Shown here: in pieces, positions 9,254 to 17,964 of the stretch
Numbering within the stretch: the stretch's first letter is position 1
How the letters are laid out: every line of letters starts with the position of its first letter
DNA from: Melaminivora suipulveris
GTDB lineage: Bacteria; Pseudomonadota; Gammaproteobacteria; Burkholderiales; Burkholderiaceae_C
Length of the DNA stretch: 64,000 bases
Direction of reading: 5' to 3'
Assembly (NCBI RefSeq): GCF_003008575.1
Contig: NZ_CP027667.1
Location: 1,554,501 to 1,618,500 of the forward strand
Made by a program: the position numbers and the translations under genes
Notes under the pieces: generated by a model
Seen by the model: the letters and a program-made list of their open reading frames with translations, nothing else
Databases searched by the model: none
Told to the model about the DNA's origin: nothing

Positions 9254-9578
9254 ACAACGCCGGGCAGTCGATGTTGCCGCCGGGAAACTCGAGCATCGCC
9301 GTCTGCCCCTTGTCGATGAGCTGGCTGATGACCCGGCAGTCGGTCCAGCCGGCATTGGTCACGCTGGCATCGCCGTCCATGCGCACGTGCACCACGCTGC
9401 CCTCCAGCCGCACCTTGGCCTTGCGGGACTTATAGGTCTGCTCGATGGCAGCGAACAGGTGCTCCTGATTCGTCCCGCGCGCTTGGCCGGCGCTGCTGCT
9501 GGTGGCCGCCACGGCCTGCGGCTGGCCGGCCTCCTTGCTGCACGCCGCCGCCGCAACGCCCAGCGCCAAAATTGCCAT
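9234..9578 (-). CDS. Putative small lipoprotein of unknown function
   Basis: A 114-aa product. A short hydrophobic signal (MAILALGVAAAAC) ends in a lipobox-like Ala-Ala-Ala-Cys, suggesting a lipid anchor at Cys13. A Ser/Ala/Gly linker follows, and then a folded region with two further Cys (TDCRV, IDCPA) that could pair. The N-region has no positive charge from this ATG; the adjacent GTG one codon upstream is an alternative. I do not recognise a family. It is convergent and overlapping with the CWC gene and divergent from the tautomerase gene. Confidence 0.6.
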   Translation of the reverse strand: MAILALGVAAAACSKEAGQPQAVAATSSSAGQARGTNQEHLFAAIEQTYKSRKAKVRLEGSVVHVRMDGDASVTNAGWTDCRVISQLIDKGQTAMLEFPGGNIDCPALFKKVMR

Positions 9579-9734
9579 CACGGTCGCCTGTCGTCCCCGG
9601 ATGCTCGGTTTCGTGTCCCGCTTGCCTCCTTTGCCAGTGTGCGGACCAGTATAGGCCGGGCGGTTTTTCACGCCGCAGGCACCGATAAGATGGCGGCCCG
9701 ATCCTTTTCCAAGCCCCATCCAGCAGGAGATTCC

Positions 9735-9923
9735 ATGCCCACCTACCACGTCGAAATGATGGAAGGCCGCACGCTTGAACAAAAGCGCAAGCTGGTCGAG
9801 GAGATCACGCGCGTGTCCGTCGAAGTGCTGGGCGGCTCGCCCGAGTCGGTGGACATATTGATCACCGACGTCAAGCGCGAGAACTGGTCCACGGGGGGCA
9901 AGCTCTGGCTGGACCGGCAGTAA
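9735..9923 (+). CDS. 4-oxalocrotonate tautomerase family protein
   Basis: A 62-aa subunit of the tautomerase superfamily. The initiator Met is followed by Pro (MPTYHVEMMEGRT), the residue that becomes the catalytic N-terminal proline after Met removal. The remainder has the β-α-β pattern with the conserved LVEEITRVSVEVLG helix. Length and motif fit the 4-OT group, which forms hexamers and isomerises enols to ketones. No catabolic cluster surrounds it, so the substrate is unknown. It lies 16 bp upstream of the amidotransferase gene and is probably co-transcribed with it. Confidence 0.9.
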   Translation: MPTYHVEMMEGRTLEQKRKLVEEITRVSVEVLGGSPESVDILITDVKRENWSTGGKLWLDRQ

Positions 9924-9939
9924 ACATACGAACCGCCCC

Positions 9940-10704
9940 ATGTGCCAGCTCCTGGGCATGAATGCCAACACGCCCACGGACGTGACCTTCAGCTTCACCG
10001 GCTTCGCCCAGCGCGCCGGCCGCACGGCCGACCACACGGACGGCTGGGGCATCGCCTTCTTCGAGGGGCGCGGCGTGCGCCATTTCGTCGACCACCAGCG
10101 CGCCATCGACTCGCCCGTGGCCGAGCTGATCCGCCGCTATCCCATAAAAAGCTGCAACGTCATCGCCCACATCCGCAAGGCCACGCAGGGAGCGGTGAGC
10201 CTGGAGAACTGCCACCCCTTCGTGCGCGAGCTGTGGGGTAGCTACTGGGTCTTCGCCCACAACGGCGACCTGAAGGACTTCCGCCCGCGCCTGCACGGGC
10301 ACTTCCGGCCCGTGGGCAGCACCGACAGCGAACACGCGTTCTGCTGGATCATGCAGGAGCTGGCCAAGGCGCATGCCAGCCTGCCGCCGGTGGGCGAGCT
10401 GACTCTGACCTTGAAAGACCTGGCCGCGCACATCGCGCCGCGCGGCACTTTCAACTTTCTGCTGTCCAACGGCCACGCCCTGTGGGCGCACGCCAGCACG
10501 CATCTGCACTGGATCGAGCGGCGCCACCCCTTCGCCGTGGCGCGGCTGGCCGACGAGGACCTGCAGGTCGACTTCACGCCGCTGACCACGCCGAACGATC
10601 GCGTAGCCGTCATCGCCACCGCGCCGCTGACCAGCAACGAGCGGTGGACGGCGTTCGCACCGGGCGAGCTGGGCGTGTTCGTGCAGGGGCAGCGGCTGCG
10701 CTGA
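9940..10704 (+). CDS. Class II glutamine amidotransferase (YafJ-like)
   Basis: A 254-aa protein with an Ntn-type glutaminase domain. Cys2, exposed after Met removal (MCQLLGMN), is the expected nucleophile. The blocks HTDGWGIAFFEG, NVIAHIRKAT, NCHPF and FAHNGDL match the YafJ/DUF4276-free class II amidotransferase family. The synthase partner domain is absent, so the acceptor of the released ammonia is unknown. It follows the tautomerase gene closely and ends 27 bp before the convergent DUF4142 gene. Confidence 0.88.
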   Translation: MCQLLGMNANTPTDVTFSFTGFAQRAGRTADHTDGWGIAFFEGRGVRHFVDHQRAIDSPVAELIRRYPIKSCNVIAHIRKATQGAVSLENCHPFVRELWGSYWVFAHNGDLKDFRPRLHGHFRPVGSTDSEHAFCWIMQELAKAHASLPPVGELTLTLKDLAAHIAPRGTFNFLLSNGHALWAHASTHLHWIERRHPFAVARLADEDLQVDFTPLTTPNDRVAVIATAPLTSNERWTAFAPGELGVFVQGQRLR

Positions 10705-10731
10705 CGAGGCGCGCCGCCGCGACTTGTCCTC

Positions 10732-11520
10732 TTACTTCTTCTTCGCCACGTCGCCATGCAACGGCGCGTCGTGCGTGGCGTTCTTTTTGTCCGCGCCGTT
10801 GGCGCTGCGGTCCAGCTGCTCGGCCATGCGCAAGTGCTCGCGCAGCGTGGGCAGGGTCTTCTCGGCCCAGGCCTTGACGTCCGGGTCGTGCGCCTTGGTG
10901 GCGCCCTTTTCGAACAGCTCGATGGTCTCGCGGTGCGCCTTGGGGCCCAGGCTGTCGATGTAGCTCTTGTCGAACTTGGCGCCCTCGTGGGTGGAGAGCA
11001 GCTTGAGCTTGCCCTTTTGCATCAGCGAGGGGCCATCGGGCAGCTTGTGGTTCTTGGCGCTGGCCAGGGTTTCGAGCTGCTGCGCGGCGGCCGTGTGGTC
11101 GTCGAGCATGCGCTGAGCGAAGCTCTTGACGGCGTCGCTGTGCGCCCTTTGCAGCGCCAGCTTGGCGCCCTCGACCTCGAAGTGGCCGGCGTGCGCGGCG
11201 TCGTTCATGAAGGACGAGTCGGCGTGCGCGGGCTTGCTGTCGGTGGCGGTGGGCGCTTTTTGTGCCGAGGTCGACACCGGCGGCGTGCTGCCTGCCGGCG
11301 TGGTGCCGGTCCTGGGCGCCGGCGCGGCGCTGCCGCCACCGGTGGTGGAGCTGCCGCCGGTGGCGCCCGGCGCGCTGCCCTGACTGGGCGACGTGTCCGG
11401 CGAGGTGATGGAGGTGCTGGGCGGGGCGATGGAGGGCGACGTGCCCTGGGCCCAGGCCGTCAGGCCGAGGCCGGCAGCGGCCAGGGCGGCCGCGGTGGTG
11501 CGAAGACGGTGCAGCATCAT
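10732..11520 (-). CDS. DUF4142 domain-containing exported protein
   Basis: A 262-aa protein. A signal peptide (about residues 1–24, ending TAWAQG) is followed by a low-complexity Ser/Pro/Thr/Gly linker (about 25–100) and then a DUF4142 four-helix domain (about 103–235) with FMNDAAHAGHFEVEGAKLAL and KSFAQRMLDDHTAA. A Lys-rich tail closes the chain. Related proteins are found in envelope or stress contexts; no activity is established. The linker looks unstructured and surface-exposed. It is convergent with the amidotransferase gene. Confidence 0.85.
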   Translation of the reverse strand: MMLHRLRTTAAALAAAGLGLTAWAQGTSPSIAPPSTSITSPDTSPSQGSAPGATGGSSTTGGGSAAPAPRTGTTPAGSTPPVSTSAQKAPTATDSKPAHADSSFMNDAAHAGHFEVEGAKLALQRAHSDAVKSFAQRMLDDHTAAAQQLETLASAKNHKLPDGPSLMQKGKLKLLSTHEGAKFDKSYIDSLGPKAHRETIELFEKGATKAHDPDVKAWAEKTLPTLREHLRMAEQLDRSANGADKKNATHDAPLHGDVAKKK

Positions 11521-11840
11521 GGTGAAAACCTCCGGATGGGGATGTCAGGGACTTGTGGTGGAGCGGCAGCGCAAGAAGGGCGCATCAGCGGCTTTGCGGC
11601 CACGCCGGTGTCGCACCATGGTGGGCAACCGGTCCATGCCACCCTGTAGGAGCGGCGCCCGTACCCCCGGCGGACACGGCTGTGACCTCCGGTCGCCAGC
11701 GCGGCTGGCATGGTGGCCGATCGAGCACAGCACAAGGCGCTTGCGGCCGACGTCGCGGGGACGCGGGCGGGGGCATACTGCGGCCGGTTTTTGCGTTTTC
11801 CCCCTCTCTCCCTCCTTCATCTCTTTGCCGCACACGCACC
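11521..11840. other. Intergenic region before lemA; no feature recognised
   Basis: A 320-bp stretch without a gene between the divergent DUF4142 gene and lemA. A possible -10-like CATACT lies near 11774, but no convincing -35, operator or hairpin is seen. Confidence 0.4.
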
Positions 11841-12446
11841 ATGAAAAGACTCATCGCCCTCTTCGCCGTCGCGCTGGCCCTGACGGGCTGTGGCTACAAC
11901 GACTTTCAGCGCCTGGACGAGCAGACCAAATCCGCCTGGAGCGAGGTGCTGAACCAGTACCAGCGCCGCGCCGACCTGGTGCCCAACATCGTCGCCACCG
12001 TCAAGGGCGAGGCGCAGTTCGAGCAGGACACGCTGACCAAAGTGATCGAGGCGCGCGCCAAGGCCACGTCCATCCAGGCCACGCCCGAGCTGATCAACGA
12101 CCCCGAGGCGTTCAACAAATTCCAGCAGGCGCAGGGCGAGCTGTCCAGCGCATTGAGCCGCCTGATGGTGGTGGCCGAGCGCTACCCGCAGCTGCAGGCG
12201 AATCAGGGCTTTCGCGACCTGCGCGTGACGCTGGAGGGCACGGAAAACCGCATCACCGTGGCACGCAACCGCTACATCGAGGCCGTGCAGCAGTACAACG
12301 TGCTGGCGCGCAGCTTCCCGACCAACCTGACGGGCAAGGTCTTCGGCTACGCGCCCAAACCCAACTTCACGGTGCAGAACGAGGCACAGATCAGCGCCCC
12401 GCCGCAGGTGGACTTCTCCCGTCCGGCATCGGCCGCGAAACCCTGA
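11841..12446 (+). CDS. lemA: LemA family lipoprotein
   Basis: A 201-aa LemA-family protein. The N-terminal signal MKRLIALFAVALALTGC ends in a lipobox (LTGC), so a lipid anchor at Cys17 is predicted. The helical LemA domain has YNDFQRLDEQTKSAWSEV and the conserved RRADLVPNIVATVKG block. LemA genes usually sit beside TPM-domain genes, as here. The function is unknown, with envelope or membrane homeostasis suggested. It is the first gene of a three-gene unit; the next ATG is 14 bp after its stop. Confidence 0.93.
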   Translation: MKRLIALFAVALALTGCGYNDFQRLDEQTKSAWSEVLNQYQRRADLVPNIVATVKGEAQFEQDTLTKVIEARAKATSIQATPELINDPEAFNKFQQAQGELSSALSRLMVVAERYPQLQANQGFRDLRVTLEGTENRITVARNRYIEAVQQYNVLARSFPTNLTGKVFGYAPKPNFTVQNEAQISAPPQVDFSRPASAAKP

Positions 12447-12511
12447 TTTTCAAGCCAAAAATGGCTTTAGTCCGCGTCTTCCAAGCGTTTGTAGCTATCT
12501 TTTTGATAGTC
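12446..12511 (+). repeat. Dispersed repeat, copy 3 (translated)
   Basis: CAAGCCAAAAATGGCTTTAG, then a degenerate core TCCGCGTCTTCCAAGCG, then TAGCTATCTTTTTGATAG. It contains the start codon and signal peptide of the downstream TPM gene. Confidence 0.75.
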
Positions 12512-13372
12512 CTTGGCGCTGCTGCCGCGCACGCCCAGCCGCTGCGCGCGGTGCCGGTGCTGACCTCGCGCGTGATCGACGAGACGGCCACGCTGAGCGA
12601 GGCCCAGCGCCAGAGCCTGCAGGCGCAGCTGGCCGAGATCGAGCGCACGCACGGCTCTCAGGTGGTGCTGCTGATGGTGCCGACCACGGCGCCGGAGGAC
12701 ATCGCCTCCTTCGCCAACCGCGTGGCCAGCACCTGGAAGATCGGCCGCAAGGACGTGGGCGACGGCGTGCTGGTCATCGTCGCCAAGGACGAGCGGCGCA
12801 TGCGCATCGAGGTGGCGCGGGCGCTGGAGGGGGCGATCCCCGACATCGCCGCCGCGCGCATCATCGACGCCGCCATGGCGCCGCGCTTTCGCGAGGGCGA
12901 CTACGCCGGGGGCCTGCAGGCGGCGGTGCAGCAGATCGGCGCGCGCATCGCCGGCGAGGCGCTGCCGCTGCCGCAGCAGGGCGGCCTCCAGGGCGGCGGC
13001 AAGAAGGCCGGAGCGGCGGGCTTCGAGGACCTGGCGGTGTTCGTATTTTTCGCGGTGATGGTCATGGGCCCGGTGCTGCGCGCCGTCTTTGGCCAGCGCC
13101 TGGGCGGTCTGGCCATGGGCGCCGGCGCGGGCGCGCTGGCGTTCTGGTTCACGACCAGCGTGCTGCTGGCGCTGGGCGCGGCCGTGGCGGCGCTCCTGTA
13201 CACCTGGATCTTCGCCGGGCGCGGCGTGCCCATCGTCTGGAATGGCGGCGGGCGCGGCGGCGGCTTTGGCGGGGGCGGCTTCGGGGGAGGCGGCTTTGGC
13301 GGCGGCGGTGGCGGTTTCAGCTCGGGCGGCGGCGGCAGCTTCGGCGGCGGCGGCGCCTCGGGCAGTTGGTGA
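12461..13372 (+). CDS. TPM domain protein (YgcG family), Gly-rich C-terminus
   Basis: A 303-aa exported membrane protein. The signal peptide is MALVRVFQAFVAIFLIV…AHA, then a TPM domain (about residues 30–155: RVIDETATLSEAQRQSL … GDGVLVIVAKDERRMRIEVA), two membrane segments (about 190–245) and a long Gly/Phe-rich tail. This layout matches the YgcG/LemA-associated family. The start codon and nearly the whole signal peptide fall inside a copy of the dispersed repeat. No other start gives a signal sequence, so this ATG is preferred. No clear Shine-Dalgarno is present. It probably acts with LemA and the next TPM gene. Confidence 0.88.
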   Translation: MALVRVFQAFVAIFLIVLGAAAAHAQPLRAVPVLTSRVIDETATLSEAQRQSLQAQLAEIERTHGSQVVLLMVPTTAPEDIASFANRVASTWKIGRKDVGDGVLVIVAKDERRMRIEVARALEGAIPDIAAARIIDAAMAPRFREGDYAGGLQAAVQQIGARIAGEALPLPQQGGLQGGGKKAGAAGFEDLAVFVFFAVMVMGPVLRAVFGQRLGGLAMGAGAGALAFWFTTSVLLALGAAVAALLYTWIFAGRGVPIVWNGGGRGGGFGGGGFGGGGFGGGGGGFSSGGGGSFGGGGASGSW

Positions 13373-13386
13373 GCACAGGCAGCGCC

Positions 13387-13965
13387 ATGACGGACAACCG
13401 CAACGACACCCCTACGTCCCGCCCGCCCGGCCTGTGGACGCGCATCGCCCGGCTGCTGCGCCACCGCTGGGCCGACGGCGGCCTGCGCCGCGCCATGCCG
13501 GCCGACATGCTCGAGCGCCTGGGCGCGCGCGTGGCCGCCAGCGAGCGGCGCCACACCGGGCAGATCCGCATCTGCATCGAGGGCGGCCTGCCGCTGTCCT
13601 ACCTGTGGCGCGCGGCCAGCGTGCGCGAGCGCGCCGTGACGCAGTTCGGCAAGCTGCGCGTGTGGGACACCGAGCACGACAACGGCGTGCTGATCTACCT
13701 GCTGCTGGCCGAGCGCGCCATCGAGATCGTCGCCGACCGCGCCCTGGCGCGCGCCGTGCCGCCCGAGGTCTGGCAGGGCATGGCCGCGCACATGGGGCAG
13801 GCGTTTCGCGCCGGCCGCTACGAGGACGGGCTGACGCAGGCGCTCAGCGAGGTTTCGGCGCTGCTGGTGGCGCACTTTCCGGCGCCCGAGGACGGCGCGG
13901 GCGCGCAGCCCAACGAGCTGCCCGATGCACCGGTGCTGGCGCGCGGCTGGCTGCAGGGGCGCTGA
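13387..13965 (+). CDS. TPM domain protein, cytoplasmic type
   Basis: A 192-aa protein with a TPM fold but no signal peptide. It shows RHTGQIRICIEGGLPLSYLW and VWDTEHDNGVLIYLLLAERAIEIVAD, typical of the second TPM gene in lemA–TPM–TPM operons. The ATG at 13387 was chosen; a GTG at 13369 would overlap the upstream stop. The 14-bp gap to the preceding gene indicates co-transcription. Its role is unknown. Confidence 0.85.
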   Translation: MTDNRNDTPTSRPPGLWTRIARLLRHRWADGGLRRAMPADMLERLGARVAASERRHTGQIRICIEGGLPLSYLWRAASVRERAVTQFGKLRVWDTEHDNGVLIYLLLAERAIEIVADRALARAVPPEVWQGMAAHMGQAFRAGRYEDGLTQALSEVSALLVAHFPAPEDGAGAQPNELPDAPVLARGWLQGR

Positions 13966-13998
13966 GCCGGCCCTGCCGCAAAAGCGCATCCAGGCGAG

Positions 13999-14718
13999 TC
14001 AGACGGCGGCCGGCAGCGGCCAGACACGCCCGGCGCCCACGGCATAGAGCTGGCGCCCGGCGATCGGCTCGACCGTGTGAGCGCCAGTGAAGTCACCAAA
14101 CGACGGCAGCAGCACCAGGCCGGCCTCGTGGCAGAAAGCCGGCAGTCGCAGCGCGTCGCGCCCGCGCCCGCGCAGCACCACGGCCGGATGCAGGTGGCCG
14201 GCGAGCACGGTGTGGCCGGCCAGGCGCTGCGGGTGGTGGCAGCAGGCCAGCGGCACGTCCTCGTGCGGCACCCAGGGCTCGTCCATCACGGAGACGTTCA
14301 GCGACGGCGCCGGGTCGCCCGCATGCCGGTCGTGATTGCCGCGCACCAGCGCCATGCCCACGCCGGCGTGCGCGCCGCGCCAGTGCGCCAGTTGCGCCAG
14401 CAGTGCCGGCGTCTGCGCCTCGGCGGCGTGCAGAAAATCCCCCAGGAAGACCAGCTGCTCGGCGCCGGTGCGCGCCAGCAGCCTTGACAGGCGCGTCAGG
14501 TTGTCCTGCGTGGTACCGGCGGGCACGGGCAGGCCGCGCGCGCGGAAGGTGGCCGCCTTGCCCAGATGCACGTCGGCCACGAACAGGGTGCGCGCCAGCG
14601 GCCACCACAGCGCGTGCTCGGGCAGCGCGACGAAATGCAGGCCTGGGCCGGCGTCGATGACCGGGCCCAGGGGGCTGGACGCCGTTGGCCGGCGCAGCAC
14701 GGGAGCGTAGACGTTCAT
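13999..14718 (-). CDS. pdeM: Ligase-associated DNA damage response phosphoesterase PdeM
   Basis: A 239-aa calcineurin-like metallophosphoesterase. Metal-binding blocks are in order: VADVHLGK (Asp and His), LGDFLHA, VRGNHDRH, CCHHP and AGHLHPA. This order and length match the PdeM-type phosphoesterase found with Lhr-like helicases and ATP-dependent ligases. It lies last in the cluster exo–lig–lhr–pdeM, separated from the helicase by 162 bp. It is probably a nuclease or phosphodiesterase in DNA end processing; the substrate has not been shown here. Confidence 0.85.
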   Translation of the reverse strand: MNVYAPVLRRPTASSPLGPVIDAGPGLHFVALPEHALWWPLARTLFVADVHLGKAATFRARGLPVPAGTTQDNLTRLSRLLARTGAEQLVFLGDFLHAAEAQTPALLAQLAHWRGAHAGVGMALVRGNHDRHAGDPAPSLNVSVMDEPWVPHEDVPLACCHHPQRLAGHTVLAGHLHPAVVLRGRGRDALRLPAFCHEAGLVLLPSFGDFTGAHTVEPIAGRQLYAVGAGRVWPLPAAV

Positions 14719-14880
14719 GGCAGGCACCTCCACCCGGCCGGTGCCGACAGCGAAATGCGACACGGCGGCCAGGACGTTCGTCCTGCACTGCCCTGGGCGG
14801 CGGTTCAGCCGTCCGCTCGCGGCGCAGGCGAACCCGGATCATTTTGCGGCGGATCGCGCGGCTGCAAGGCAGGACGTGCC

Positions 14881-17871
14881 CTACAAGCGCGGCAACGGCC
14901 GCGACGGCCGGCGCGGGCGGCGTGGCCGTGCCGGGCGCGCGCCACCGCCGGCATCACCCGCTGCGGCGCCGCCGAAGCCGAGCGCCGCTTCGATGGCTTG
15001 CGCGGACTGGGATGGATCGCTTGTGGCCGAGGGGGCGCCCGGCTCTTGCGGCGCCGCAGCCTTGCGCCGCGCGCGGCGCAGCGGCGGATCGGGCGGCACC
15101 ACGTCCTGCGCGCGCGCGGCAGGCTGGGGGCCACGCGTGTCGGCCGCAGCTTCCAGGTCGCCCAGCATGCGGGCGATGCGGTCGGCCAGGGCCTCGTTGC
15201 TGAGCTTTTCACGAAAGCGCTCGACCATCAGCGGAAAGGCCAGCGGGCCGGGGCGCGAAAGCAGATGCACGTCCAGCGCCTGAGCCTGCATGCGGCGCAG
15301 CGCGGCGGCGATGGCGCGCACGTCCAGCTCCTGGCTCAGCACCTCCTCGCTGGCCTGGCGCAGCAGCAGGTTGGTGCTGTCGTACTTGCGAAAGACCTCG
15401 AAGAACAGCTGCGCCGAGGCCTGCAGCTGGCGCGCGCTGCGCTGCTCGCCGGGGTGGCTCTGGAAGATCAGCCCGGCCACGCGGGCGATCTCGCGAAAGC
15501 GCCGGCGCGCCATCTCGGTGGCGTTCAGGCTGGCCAGCAGCTCGTGCAGCAGGGCGCGGTGCAGGGGGGTGTCGGCTGCTGCACCACGCTGCGCCGCCCC
15601 GTGCGCCGCGGCGGGCGGGAGCGGCGGCTGCGCGTTGGCGGTATTGCGAATGGCGCTGCCCAGCGGCACCGGCGCGCCGTCATCCGCGCCTGTACCGGCG
15701 CCCGTATCGGCGCCCTGCCCTGCGCTCGCCTCGCCCTCTTCGGCGGGCGCAGGGCCGGCGCGCAGCAGCCCGGGCAACAGTGCCGCCCAGTCGCGCTCGG
15801 TGGCGCTCACCAGCTCCAGCCCATAGTCGTTCACGGCGATGGAGAACGTGCCTGCCTCGCCCTGCGCCGCGCGCCAGGCCAGCAGGCTGGCCAGGCCCAT
15901 GTGCGCATGTCGGCCGGCGAATGGGTACAAAAACAGGTGCCAGCCCTCGCGCGTGCGCAGTGTTTCTGCCAGCAGCGTCTCGGGCGTGGGCAAGGCCGAC
16001 CAGCGCTGCTGCAGCTGGAGCAGCGGCCGCACGGCGCGCAGCTCGGGGCTGGCGTAGCGCCCGGCGGCCGCCTGCGCCAACTCGCGCACCACGAAGTCGG
16101 CCAGCACGGTCGATAGCGGCATGCGCGAGCCCGCCCAGCGCGGCACGGTGGCGCGGGTGCGCGGGGCGCGGCGCACGAAGGCGGTCATCTGCTCGATACG
16201 CACCAACTCCAGCACCTGGCCGGCGAAGACGAAGCAGTCGCCCGGCGACAGGCGCGACAGGAAGCTTTCTTCCATCGACCCCAGGCGCGCGCCGTGCAGG
16301 ATCTGCACGGCCATGCTGGCGTCGCTGACGATGGTGCCGATGTTGGCGCGATGCCGCCGCGCCAGGCGCGCGTCGGGCACGCGCCAGATGCCGTCCTCGT
16401 CCGGCACCACGCGGCGGTAGTCGGGGTAGGCAGCCAGCGCCTGCCCGCCGCCGCTGACGAAATCCAGGCACCAGTCCCATACCGCGCGCGGCAGCTGGCG
16501 ATAAGCCCAGGTGCGGCGCACTTCGCCATACAGCGCCTCGGGCGCGAAACCGCCGCCCAAGGCGACGGTAACCAGGTGCTGCACCAGCACGTCGATGGGC
16601 TGCTCGGGCGAGGCGCGGCTCTCCACCTGGCCCGCGCGCACGGCATCGCGCGCGGCGGCGGCCTCGACGATCTCCAGGCTGTGCGTGGGCACCAGGGTGA
16701 TGCGCGAGGGCCGGCCAGGTGAATGGCCGGATCGACCGGCGCGCTGCAGCAGCCGCGCCACGCCCTTGGCCGAGCCGATCTGCAGCACGCGCTCCACCGG
16801 CGCGAAATCGACTCCCAGGTCCAGGCTGGAGGTGGCGACCACGGCGCGCAGGCTGCCGGCCTTCAACCCCGCCTCGACCCACTCGCGCACGGCGCGGTCC
16901 AGCGAGCCGTGGTGGATGGCGATCTGCCCCGCCCATTCGGGGCGCGCATCCAACAGCGCCTGGTACCACTGCTCGGCCTGCGAGCGCACGTTGACGAAGA
17001 CCAGCGTGGTGCTGCTTTGCTCCAGCTCAGCGACCACGGCCGGCAGCATGCGCAGGCCCAGGTGCCCGGCCCAGGAAAAGCGCTCGGGGGCGTCGGGCAG
17101 CAGCGTGTCGATGGCCAGGGCCTTGTCGATGCGGCCCTGCACCAGTTCGCCGACCACGTCCTGCCCCAAGGGCGCGAGCAGCGTGTCCATGGCCTCGGGC
17201 AGGTTGCCCAGCGTCGCGGACATGCCCCAGACCATCAGCCGCGGGCTCCACGTGGCCAGGCGCGCCAGGGCCAGCTGCAGCTGCACGCCGCGTTTGTTGC
17301 CCAGCAGTTCGTGCCACTCGTCGGCCACCACCAGGCGCACCTGCGACAGCTGCTCGCGCGCGTCGGCGCGGGCCAGCAGCAGCGACAGGCTCTCGGGCGT
17401 GGTCACCAGCACCGTGGGCAGGCGGCGCGACTGCGCGCTGCGCTCGCCGCTGGCGGTGTCGCCGGTGCGTGCGCCCAGCGTCCAGCGCGCGAGGGTGGCG
17501 GGGTGGGCCGGCCCGAGTTCGGCCAGCGGCGCGGCCAGGGCCTTGAGCGTGTCGGCGGCCAGGGCGCGCATGGGGGTGATCCACAGCACGGCCAGCGGTG
17601 CCGCGGGACTCTTTGCCACTTCTTTTTCGATAGCTGCTTGCGCTTTATCCACGCCGACTGAAGGCGTTTTTTGCTTGTTCTTCGCTCCCAGGGCCTGCAA
17701 GGCGCCCAGCCAGACGGCATAGGTCTTGCCCGCACCCGTGGTGGCATGCAGCAGGCCCGAGCGGCCGGCGGCCATGGCGCGCCAGACCTGGCGCTGAAAG
17801 GCAAACGGCCGCCAGCCGCGCGCGGCGAGCCAGGCGGCGACGTCCGGGGTGCCGGGGCGGCGCTCAGCCAC
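14881..17871 (-). CDS. Ligase-associated DNA damage response DEXH-box helicase (Lhr-like)
   Basis: A 996-aa superfamily 2 helicase. It has Walker A ATTGAGKT at 43–50, motif Ia TPMRALA, motif II DEWH, motif III MSATLGN, motifs IV–VI ([32 protein letters not shown]), and then Lhr-type winged-helix and DUF1998-free C-terminal regions. Family members are usually around 820 aa. The extra length comes from an insert at about 66–84 encoded by the dispersed repeat, an Ala/Gly/Pro-rich stretch near 700–760, and an Arg/Pro-rich tail. It unwinds DNA or DNA–RNA hybrids 3'–5' in related enzymes. It belongs to the exo–ligase–helicase–PdeM cluster. Confidence 0.92.
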   Translation of the reverse strand: MAERRPGTPDVAAWLAARGWRPFAFQRQVWRAMAAGRSGLLHATTGAGKTYAVWLGALQALGAKNKQKTPSVGVDKAQAAIEKEVAKSPAAPLAVLWITPMRALAADTLKALAAPLAELGPAHPATLARWTLGARTGDTASGERSAQSRRLPTVLVTTPESLSLLLARADAREQLSQVRLVVADEWHELLGNKRGVQLQLALARLATWSPRLMVWGMSATLGNLPEAMDTLLAPLGQDVVGELVQGRIDKALAIDTLLPDAPERFSWAGHLGLRMLPAVVAELEQSSTTLVFVNVRSQAEQWYQALLDARPEWAGQIAIHHGSLDRAVREWVEAGLKAGSLRAVVATSSLDLGVDFAPVERVLQIGSAKGVARLLQRAGRSGHSPGRPSRITLVPTHSLEIVEAAAARDAVRAGQVESRASPEQPIDVLVQHLVTVALGGGFAPEALYGEVRRTWAYRQLPRAVWDWCLDFVSGGGQALAAYPDYRRVVPDEDGIWRVPDARLARRHRANIGTIVSDASMAVQILHGARLGSMEESFLSRLSPGDCFVFAGQVLELVRIEQMTAFVRRAPRTRATVPRWAGSRMPLSTVLADFVVRELAQAAAGRYASPELRAVRPLLQLQQRWSALPTPETLLAETLRTREGWHLFLYPFAGRHAHMGLASLLAWRAAQGEAGTFSIAVNDYGLELVSATERDWAALLPGLLRAGPAPAEEGEASAGQGADTGAGTGADDGAPVPLGSAIRNTANAQPPLPPAAAHGAAQRGAAADTPLHRALLHELLASLNATEMARRRFREIARVAGLIFQSHPGEQRSARQLQASAQLFFEVFRKYDSTNLLLRQASEEVLSQELDVRAIAAALRRMQAQALDVHLLSRPGPLAFPLMVERFREKLSNEALADRIARMLGDLEAAADTRGPQPAARAQDVVPPDPPLRRARRKAAAPQEPGAPSATSDPSQSAQAIEAALGFGGAAAGDAGGGARPARPRRPRRPSRPLPRL
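17617..17674 (-). repeat. Dispersed repeat, copy 4 (inside helicase ORF)
   Basis: On the minus strand: GCCTTCAGTCGGCGTGG, then ATAAAGCGC, then AGCAGCTATCG. It is read in frame by the helicase gene as about residues 66–84 ([18 protein letters not shown]). Confidence 0.85.
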
Positions 17872-17964
17872 GTTCGCCCCGCACGCACCGCCAGGCCCCT
17901 CTCTCCGCTCCCTCTCCCGCTGGCGATAAGGGATTGGAGCGAGCGAGCAACAAGGTGCGCCGGC

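Noticed and set aside
13250..13350. GGC-rich tandem DNA, possible CRISPR or minisatellite
   Set aside because: It encodes the Gly/Phe tail of the TPM protein in frame; spacing is irregular and there are no spacers.
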